The translations under genes were made by a program, and so were the position numbers. A stretch of DNA of 64,000 nucleotides from assembly GCF_016906535.1 (NCBI RefSeq), contig NC_057378.1:806001-870000 (forward strand), read 5' to 3'. Origin of the DNA: Rhizoctonia solani. Lineage: Eukaryota; Basidiomycota; Agaricomycetes; Cantharellales; Ceratobasidiaceae. The notes under the pieces are model-generated. The model was not told the origin of the DNA. It ran no database searches and saw only the letters and a program-made list of their open reading frames with translations. Shown piece by piece: positions 54,847 through 64,000 of this stretch (positions are counted from its first letter, which is position 1; each line of letters begins with the position of its first letter).

Positions 54847-56103
54847 TATAGGGGGTCGGATGGACCAAATGCAGGGGTGGAGACTGAAACTCCGAAGCGG
54901 GCCAAATCAAATTCGCAAGGAGTTGTATGCATCTTGCGTAATACTGATACGCATAAAGTGGTCAAGTGCTTTGATCTCGCACCTACATTTGTCACTTTTT
55001 TGGGCATCAATTGCAACAAGAAAAAAGTCGAATTTATCAAGTTTAGTGTTCGCACAGAAGCTTATGATGGCAATTCGATTAATTACGAGATAATCAAATA
55101 TATATCTACAACTATAGAGGATTGGGAGAGACAGGCGGCGGCGGTTGCTATCGGTCAGGATGGTGCAGACTTGGCCTGGCTAGTAGTGGTAAGCGCCGTT
55201 CGATGTCATACCTACCATCCGTGCACACCGGTTCGGTGGTAATCACCGGCTGGTAGGCCACAGACTGATCCACTTTGGCTCACATGGGTTGGCATCGTGG
55301 TTTTGGCTGAAAACCGGGGCTCCCGCTAGCATGGTGCCTGACTGACCGGTTTGCGCCAGTTTGCAACCGCCCACTTTGCGGTGTCGGTTATTGCCCTGTC
55401 TATGGAGCGCGCGCAGATGTCTGCCGATGACGAAATTGGTACTGAACAGGACCCATCATGGGGTCCAAGTCGGCCCCCTCTCTCAGGTCTGCGGTTTTGA
55501 TCGTATGATTTCTCCTATGGCTGAATAAGAGTACCAGTACACTGAGCATTATTAGTAGTACTGAACTCCATTATACTGAGATTTGACGCAAGCCAGTTCA
55601 ATTCACGGTTTCCGACTCGACTCGACGCAACTCAAATCAAAGCCGAGTACCTGGGGGACATCTTCGTGTAGATCGCGTCTATTTATATGGCCTATTCAAG
55701 CGCCCTCGGTTCACGCCGGTGCCGTACCAGACACCTACGGGCGTTAGCGCCGTGATTTAACCTCGGTGGGCGCTACTGATCCGCGGATGAGAAAGCGCCA
55801 GGATACCGCGTTCGCTACGGCGCCCCGCATCCGCTGAACTACTGTAGACTATTGGTTGTGTAACAGTACGTGAGCAGTCGCTTCGTTTCGCGAACTCGAA
55901 ATCTTAACGTAAGAGTGTGTCAGAATTGCATGTGGTTGGGATAGTTCGGAACGTGTTATCCAAGACTTGTATAGGCTCAACGATCTCTCTATCATAACTC
56001 TTTTACGGCGGATTTGCAGGCACGTGTAGTATTGGGACGATTTGGTGAGCAGGAGCCATTTGGCTTGTGTTTGTTGATTTACAAGTATGTACAGTAGGAG
56101 CGT
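54847..56103. other. Gene-free region upstream of the calcium channel
   Basis: About 1.25 kb. An open frame at 54877-55242 has no recognisable domain. The 55,600-55,850 part is GC-richer with several short CG-rich palindromic phrases, such as CGGTGCCG and GGCGCC, but no defined repeat. It presumably includes the channel gene's promoter. Confidence 0.4.
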
Positions 56104-59100
56104 ATGGCCCCACCTCGTACCCCCACTAGAGATAGGAGTCCGCAGCGGATAGATACTGGTGTTGTAGCTGTCTCTAATTCCGTCCAGCCGTCTCCGGTTG
56201 GTCCGCGTACCAGCCCTGAGGAAGGCCTGTCTCGGCGCACAAGTTGGAACAGAGCAGTCAACGACCCACTCGGACTATACGCCTCTCAGCACGACTCGCT
56301 TCCAGGCCACCACGACGCTGAAAGCATATTCGACGAGCCAGAATCTGTTCACCCATACTTCTCTCGTCAATCCATCCAATCTGAAGTATCGTTTGATTCC
56401 CCAACACTCGATCCAGTCGATGTAGACGACCACACTCGGCTTACAGATGCTGCAGCTCCGCATTGGCGCGGAGACTCGGCCGAGGATGAAGGTCAGAGTG
56501 CAGCATGGGGTGCGGTTCCCTCCACATCGCGCCGTTCTCCTGCTTCTCCTATGCGAAGCGCGACCTTGAAGGCCGTATCCAAACATCTCCGTCGTGTCAG
56601 TCTCCGAGTAGTCAACTTGGCAGGAGTTCAACTAGAAGACAAACCTATGCCTCGCACCCCCGAACGTGAGGATGTGCCACGACCATTCCCTGACAGGGAA
56701 CAGGGAGAGCCTATTTCAGAGCCCGTGCCTCCTCCTGAACCCGAGGACGAACTTGACCGCAGCCAGCATATGCAGCTGCGTGGAAGGACGCTTGGTATGT
56801 TTGGCCCCGAAAACGGGCTACGAAAGGCGATGAGGGCTACTTTGCTATGGCCGTAAGTATTACACCCACTATAGCACATCGCCATTTGATATTTCCCTGC
56901 TGACAACCCTTGCAAGAGGGACAGAGCCAATCATCCTCGTCCTTATTTTCGCAAACGCGGTATTTCTGACCACCCAGGCGTGGAGATCAGTTTACGTTCA
57001 CGAACGTGTAGATGGTTATTTCAAGACTTGGGAAGATTACGGCTTGTTCGTCCTGTTTTGCATTTTCACGTAAGTGCCTTTGGACAAGTACGACATTATT
57101 CACTTTACTCATAATTTATCATCATCGATTCAGTGTGGAGATGATAGCCCGCATTATCGTATCCGGATTTGTACTAGACCCAGAAATCAAGCCTTCTAGC
57201 GTCGGCCAATGGCTGCGAGACCTTGCACCAGGCGACAACTTTGCAGCTCGCGCACGCTCTGTCCGTCGCAAGGTATTTGAACAACGCGCTCCCTATGCGC
57301 AACACGCAGTTTCAGATTCCACGACCGCCCTGTCTGAGAAGTCGCCCAAGGCTACGCTCACCTTTGCTCTGGCGTCCCAAGTCGGTGTTGCGTCTGCCCA
57401 TGCATCCCGCTCTGATACCACGGCTCGCCCCGGGCAACCGCACCCCCAACATATTCAGTCCCAGAGCGGCACTTGGTACTTGCATCATGCTACCGACACA
57501 CCTTTTCAAATCGCTGTCGCTCGCCAACGAATTCTCTCAGAGCAGAGCAGCACGTATTTGCGCCACTCGTGGAACCGGACCGACTTTGTGGCCGTATGCT
57601 CGTTTTGGATCATGTTTGGCTTAGCGATTTCTGGCAAGGAGAACCAGCCGAATATGCACTTGTATGTGTTTAGGGCTCTGAGTGTGCTGCGTACTGCTAG
57701 GTTGCTGGCTGTAACCAAGGGCACATCGGTGAGTGTGATGGCTGGGGCCCGAGATAGCTGCTGATGAATTGTAGACTATTATGCATTCACTGAAACGAGC
57801 AGGTCCACTACTCACTCGTGTCACCCTCTTTGTTCTTTTCGCAATCATTCTCTTTTCGTAGGTTCACCCCGTCGCTCTGCCGCTCTCACTCCGGTGCTGA
57901 TACGATATATTAGGATCGTCGGCGTCCAGTCATTCAAGGGCAGCTTCAGACGTACCTGCGTTGTCGGTTAGTTATATGCGCCCGCCTCATCCGTACGTCA
58001 TCTCATATCTACTAACGCACCGCAGCCGACTCGATAGCCGATATTGGCGGTGAAAACTCGATCGCGTTATCCCAAAACTGCGGCGCATGGATAGACCCCG
58101 CGACGCTTCTCCCAGCCGGATACGTCGACTCTGACGGAAACCGAACCAACGAAGCCAAAGGATTCACATGCCCTTTGGGCCAGATCTGCGTCGAGGCCGC
58201 TCAGAACCCGCAAAACGGCACCCAGGCTTTTGATAATTTCTTTTTGGCGTCCATGCAGGTCGTTATTGTGGCCTCGGTCAATACGTGGGCTCCGGTCATG
58301 TATCAAATGATGGATACCGATTTTTACTTCTCATTTGCTTTTTTTATCGTTTGCGTACTTGTGAGTGGTGGTTTGTCCCGGAGGTTTTATCGGCTTTATC
58401 ATGGAGTTTCTAGGTTCTGAACTTTTGGCTTATCAACTTGTTCGTCGCTGTGATCACGAACATGTTTGGAGCTATCCGCACTGAAACCAAGAAGAGCGCT
58501 TTTGGTGCTACCGAGTGAGTGAACAAGCGAGTCGTATCACATCGATGCTCATCTATCCGCCCGGTTGCATAGCTCAGATCAAACTAACGAAGAGGAAGAA
58601 GAAAAGACGGGTTGGTCAGCCAAGGGGAAACGCAAAAGGGCGCCAAGTTTTATTCGCAAGTGTTACGAATGGCCTCCTGTTACCTATTTCTGGGTGGCCC
58701 TGATTGTCGTGAGCTTTGGGCTTCAAGCTTCCAAAACGACTGATTCGTCGCCTGAGTATTTGGACAAGCTGGGTGAGGGATTTGTCTTTGGCCTGTGCTC
58801 GTCAATACCAAGCTCATTTCGTATGATATGCCAGACCAAGCTGAGTTCATCCTAACCATTGCATTTGATGTGGACATTATATGGCGGGCTCTCGGGTACC
58901 TTCCGCAATGGAGAGACTTTTTCATGAAGAAGAATAACAATTTGGATCTGGTACTTGCTATCGGATCATCGATTATTCAAATTCCCGCTATCAAGCACTC
59001 GGAGGTCTACCCGTGGCTCACGATCTTCCAGCTCGCCCGATTTTATCGAGTCATTTTGGCGGTGCCGCGTATGAGACCGTTACTTGTGCGTAGTCTTACC

Positions 59101-62100
59101 TTGCCGCTAGTGGTCATCCATTCTTACCAGAACTGCAACAGCTTCGTGTGTTTGGGAATATGACTGGTTTGGCCAACATGGTTCTATTCCTCATATTGAC
59201 CAACTATATCGCGGCCCTGGTTGCGATACAACTCTTGCGTGGAGATTTACCGGAAGATACGGACATGAATTACTCTCAGATTCCTTTGAGCTTTATTGGG
59301 ATGTATCAGGTACGATTCGTCGGCTAATTGGTAAACTGAATACTAAATAGTTGTCGTGTAGATCTTTTCGTCTGAAAACTGGACGGATGTTCTATACAAT
59401 GCTACAGCATCCGAGGTTCAATTTAAACAGACGATCATTGTGGCGATCTTCTTGTGTGGATGGTTCTTTTTTGCTAATTGTATGTGTGTGGTGTTTATGG
59501 TCCCGTTTCCGTTTACTTACTCGAACCAGTCATCTTATTGCAAATGTTCATTGCTGTCATCAATGAGGTGAGTTCAAGCTTTAGCATACACAAAGCTTTT
59601 GCCGATGTGTTGCTACCTTTTGACATAGAACTTTGATGTTGCGGAAGAACAAAAGCGCGAGGAACAGCTAGCGGCCTATCAACGAAAAATTCAACCTCGA
59701 GTTGCTCGTCTGGAATGGATGGAGAAATGGAATCCGTATCGATTCTTCAAGTCCGAGTCCACATCGACAGCAACGGGCGGATCTGGTGTGAATAGGAACA
59801 AATCTATGCTTCAGCGCATCCGTCGTTCCAGAACACATGCGCGCAAAGCCGTGAGTGGATGTCGATTCTTTCGCCTGGCTCTGCATCTGACATGGGACTT
59901 AGTCGTATCATAGTGACTTTGACGAACCCAAAGGATTTATTGCCATACTTAGGAAGTTCTTTGCGCTTGATCCACCCGAGTCCGAGGATGTGCCTATGCA
60001 GAATATCCGAAAGCGCCGGCCTACACTCACCATACTGGGAGATGAGACTGTGGAACTGGAGCGTCATTTGTGAGCTGCGCGCATATATCGCACTACCGCT
60101 GCTGACTGTTCGATCCATAGAGAAATCCTTTCCGCCACTAATCCAAACGATATCCCCGACGATCGAAGGTTCGAGCGAGAACAACGGTCCAGAAAAGCCG
60201 AGTTTATTCGTGCCCACCCTACATTTGATAAGACATTTTGGATCCTATCTCAACAAAACCCATTGCGCAGGTTTTGCCAGATGCTAGTAACACCCTCAAA
60301 CGGGGATAGAATTTACGGCCGGCCTCCTTCCCCTGTCCCTCAGGCTATTTTCCAACTTGTGATCATGCTTGTGGTAATCAGTGGTATAGCGATTGCGGCC
60401 GTCGCCACTCCAGTTTACCGCCGAGAATACTTTAGGGACCGTGGTGGACGTGTTCATCTGGCTTGGTTCGATATTGCCGAAGCAACTTTTGGGCTTATAC
60501 TAGTTCTCGAGCTGGTCATCAAAGTCGTGGCCGACGGATTCATCTTTACACCAAATGCCTATGTTCTCAGTGTTTGGAACTTGGTTGATCTTGCTATTTT
60601 GGCTGCTCTACTCTCAAACGTAATCACTTCCCTGATTATCATTGGAGGAATTAGTCGACTTACTCGGTCCTTGAAAGCCTTTCGCGCCCTGAGATTGATC
60701 ACGCTGGTGGGCAGGATGCGCGAAACTTTCCATTCAGTCATGTTTGCTGGAGCGAATCGGATATTTGAAGCCGGAATGCTGGCCATGCTGTACATGCTTC
60801 CCTATGCGTGCTGGGGCCTTAATATCTTTGCGGGAAGGTTCTACCTGTGTAACGACGAAGACGCCTCTGGAAAAGCCGAATGTGTTGGCGAATATATGAG
60901 TTCGCCGGTGGATGATAGCCTTGGATTTCTTGCCCCCAGATCCTGGGACATTCCGTCCCCATCGACCACTTTTTCATTTGATACTTTTGGATCGTCTCTA
61001 CTTATCCTATTCGAAATTGTGTCGCTCGAGGGGTGGATTGACGTACTAGTTGTTGCGCTGGGCCTGAAAGGAAAAGACGAACAACCAGGACACAACGTTG
61101 CACAAGTCAATTCGATATTTTTTATGGTCTACAACTTGATGGGAGCCGTCGTTATTCTCACACTCTTTGTCAGGTAAGTCTTAAATTGCTAGTAGCTATT
61201 CGTTTCTCACATCGAGTAGCATTATCATTGGCAACTTCTCATCTCGCTCCGGAATGGCTTTGCTGACGACCGAGCAACGTCAATGGATTGACCTCCAAAA
61301 GCTGATCAAACGACAAAGGCCGGCAAAACGCCCTAAAGTCCGCCCTCAAGGCGTCTTTCGAGAATGGTGCTACGACCGAGCCGTACGGAAACACGGTTTC
61401 TGGGCCAGATTCATGACAGTATTCTATGTATTCCATATTTTGGTCCTAATGTATGTGGTATTATCGAAACTGCCAGTGTGTGATATCCTTGTACTGACCT
61501 CGCTGGGTAGGTCCCAAACGTTTAGCAACTCAATCCTTGACAATTTTTTCCGGAGTAAGTTTTTAGCACCGAACCTGAGATGGTGAACTGTCGTCTGACA
61601 GAGGTGTTAGATGCTGTGTTTTTATTCCTCGCTCTCGTTTACGCTCTGGATATTTTTATTCGGCTTTCTGGACTAGGATGGAGAAGCTTCAAAGGCAATG
61701 GCTGGAACCTATTCGATATTGTCGTCGTTATTGGGAACTTTGCTACTGGAATCCCAATAGTGTTCGGATCACAAGGGTTTCTCATCGAACAGCTACAAAA
61801 GCTGTTCCTCGTCAGTATTGCATTCAAGCTGGTTCAGAAGAGTGATAACCTCAATCAACTTTTCAAGACTGCAGTGTAGGTTGATCAATCTTCAACGTAT
61901 GTTATATTAATTGGTTCAACTAGAGCATCTCTTCCTGCCATCATGAATTTGTTCTTGCTCTGGTTTACATTGTTTATCTTCTATGGGATTATATTCATGG
62001 AAGTCTTTGGACTGACGCGGTGGGGTGGTGCCGAGACTCACAACCAAAACTACTCAAGCCTTGGTGAGTGCATCCACTTGAACTCATTCGTAACCATGCC

Positions 62101-63716
62101 AATTCTCTGACCCATTTAGGGAATGCACTATTGATGCTGTAAGTGCCATGCTTGACCTATTCCGCATATAGTCCTCAGACCGTCCATCCAGGGCATTTAT
62201 GAGCACTGGAGAAGGCTGGAATGAATATATGCATGACTAGTAAGAAATATTTACGATTTTTATGCGCACTCTCATTCTTTTTTAGCACCGTGGAGTATCC
62301 AAGATGTCAGAATTCCTCTCCGATAGAGCCCGATTCTGATTGCGGTTCGGCGGCCTGGGCATATTTCTTGTTCATTTCGTGGAACATTTTGAGCATGGTT
62401 TGTGCTGTCTTAATATCTGGCCTACCGAGATCTAACAATGGGCCTCAGTACATCTTTGTCAACATGTTCACTGGTGTGGTAGTCGAAAACTTCAGCTACG
62501 TTTTCCAATTGACTGGTGAAATGTCAATTTCTCGAGAAGAAATGCGTGCATTCAAGAAGGTGTGGGCTGAATTCGACCCAGACCGGACAGGATTCATCTC
62601 TCGCAGATCTCTTGTGCCATTTTTCTCGGTATATCAATTGCTTTGAAACGATTGATTAAAACTGACCTCTAAAACAGAAACTGCGGGGGATCTTCGAAGT
62701 CCGTCTCTACCCGGAATCGCTGAGTCCTCAGGCATTGGTGAAGGCAACAAAGATGAATAATCCATTGGCATATCGCTCAACTATTACTGGAGAAGAAATT
62801 CCGGTGCCACTGAATATGAGGCGCCTGAATTCGATGCTCAACGGCGTGGACTATGCTGAAGTTCGAGCCCGGCGTCAAACGTACAATAGACTTTTCTATG
62901 AGGCTCGAATTCTGGAAGAGGATCCTGGGATTTCTTTCACAAATATGTTGTTACTTTTGGCTCATCATAAACTAATTGATGACAGCAAGGCATTAAGGTA
63001 GTTATCATTTTGGTCCAAGTCCCATCCTGTACTTATCCCCGGTACTCTAGGGTCGAGGAAGCTTACCGCCGGAAGATAACCACTGACCACGTTACAGAAC
63101 TGGTCAATCTTGACCGGGTAAGGTCCTTGTTGAAAATGGTCTATCATCGGAGAAATTATCTTCAGGCCCGAGAAAAACTAGAGGCAGAACGCCGTGTCAA
63201 GAGTGGAGTGCCTGCAATTGTTGTTGAGGATCTACCAAGCTCGCCACCCCCGACGACTTCGAGAGACATTGCTGGAGGACTCAGTTCACCTATTAACTCC
63301 CCGCGACAGAGCTTCGAGAGACATAGTAACCATGATCACACTGGTTATTTTGGACGAATAGGAAGTGCGCCAAATTCACCCATCACCTCGACCCCGATTC
63401 CAGGTCATCAACGCCAAATCAGCGACGCAAGCATGCTTTCAGCGGACATTACATCCAGTCCGTAAGTAGTATTTAGTTATATGTACCTTCGTAAATCGTA
63501 CTAGTGGTCACGTTACAGCACTGTGGCTCCCCGATATTCTCAAGATCAATCCGCCTCCGTCTCTCGCAGGCCGTCTGTATGGGGAGGTAAGGGCCTGCCC
63601 CTGTTCAAAAGCTCCTCCCAACTAACTTATGCCGCCCAGATATTATTCAGGCCGCTGGGGAGAAGAAAGACGAAGAACCGTCAATTCGGCGCTCGAATTC
63701 CCAATCGACACTTTAG
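56104..63716 (+). CDS. CCH1: Voltage-gated calcium channel, Cch1 type
   Basis: Cch1 is the pore subunit of the high-affinity calcium system in the fungal plasma membrane, acting with Mid1. The start [15 protein letters not shown] opens a long Ser/Pro-rich cytosolic N-terminus. Four ion-transport repeats follow: I from [19 protein letters not shown] (about 56920), II from [17 protein letters not shown] (about 58845), III from [20 protein letters not shown] (about 60345) with S4 [20 protein letters not shown], and IV from [19 protein letters not shown] (about 61620). Pore-loop positions read N (VNTW, 58280), E (SENW, 59374), E (LEGW, 61030) and E (GEGW, 62211), so the filter is N-E-E-E. Repeat IV S4 ([17 protein letters not shown]) has few basic residues. 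An EF-hand-like segment [15 protein letters not shown] lies at about 62573. The Ser-rich tail ends RRSNSQSTL, stop 63716. About 25 introns; an unresolved junction or indel near 58780. Confidence 0.95.
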
Positions 63717-63844
63717 TTCTCTGCTTCGGACTCGGATATTAGCCTTTCGGTAAATTATACATTCGTAGAAACAATTCGGTCCACACTGTATAGGGTATTT
63801 CAATAAATTATTATGTGATTATCCATACATATGCTGTACAATAA

Positions 63845-64000
63845 TTAGTTAGACGACTGCCCAGATATCAACCTTTGGAACACGCGAATCTCCGTCTCGT
63901 CCTTTAATGTTTTTCTATTTACCGGATCGTGTACTGAAGGAGTACGCATACGTCGATTTTGAAGAGCGTATCCTAAAGAAACGTTCGAAAACACACGGCC
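63845..64000 (-). CDS. 3' end of a gene cut by the window edge
   Basis: The minus strand from the right edge is open for 51 codons and ends at a stop at 63845. It reads VFSNVSLGYALQNRRMRTPS then VHDPVNRKTLKDETEIRVFQ, and a short hydrophilic tail. The composition looks protein-like (basic, no stop), and its end sits 130 bp from the convergent channel gene, as expected for a neighbour. I do not recognise the family; it may be a terminal exon. Confidence 0.4.
   Translation of the reverse strand, partial: GRVFSNVSLGYALQNRRMRTPSVHDPVNRKTLKDETEIRVFQRLISGQSSN

Overview
This window is nuclear DNA of a filamentous basidiomycete. Genes carry many short (about 45-70 bp) GT-AG introns, lie on both strands without operon logic, and encode fungal families: secreted laccases, a Cch1-type calcium channel, Argonaute, a fungal 5-oxoprolinase and TKL-type kinases. 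The laccase signal peptides and copper-site contexts resemble Rhizoctonia (Cantharellales, Agaricomycetes) laccases as I know them, so a Rhizoctonia-like fungus is my best guess; this is inference, not a database result.

Layout. 0.7-6.5 kb: three tandem minus-strand short-chain dehydrogenase (SDR) paralogues; the middle one carries a Tc1/mariner-like MITE inside an intron and a partial duplication at its 3' end. 6.8-10 kb: a zinc-dependent polyol dehydrogenase and a truncated MaoC-like hydratase. 10.2-17.0 kb: two laccases, the first with a 323-bp internal tandem duplication. 17.5-19.3 kb: a minus-strand PfkB-family sugar kinase. 19.8-24.5 kb: kinase genes head to head, with one clear pseudokinase domain and one domain that has lost the DFG aspartate. 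25.1-29.4 kb: a small membrane protein, an intradiol (hydroxyquinol/catechol type) dioxygenase and an unknown gene. 29.4-31.4 kb: no recognisable gene. 31.4-34.7 kb: Argonaute. 34.9-36.0 kb: a MYND-finger protein. 36.1-48.6 kb: the two halves of 5-oxoprolinase, as separate genes in opposite orientation, enclosing a small secreted cysteine-rich protein and a DHX29-like RNA helicase. 49.3-52.2 kb: the 9.5-kDa complex I subunit and the Nog2/Nug2 ribosome-assembly GTPase. 52.8-54.7 kb: two lineage-type unknown genes, one with a heptad-coding minisatellite. 56.1-63.7 kb: the Cch1 calcium channel. The right edge cuts a minus-strand gene.

Functional themes. The left 30 kb is an accessory, catabolic neighbourhood (SDRs, polyol dehydrogenase, laccases, sugar kinase, aromatic-ring dioxygenase), fitting a plant-litter or plant-associated life style. 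The right half is mostly core cellular function (RNA silencing, glutathione cycle, translation, ribosome assembly, respiration, calcium entry).

Quality caveat. Many otherwise convincing coding exons, including housekeeping ones such as Nog2, are broken by single-base deletions, usually in short homopolymers. I read most of these as assembly indels rather than real pseudogenisation, so gene spans are given from first to last recognisable exon and several start codons are approximate.
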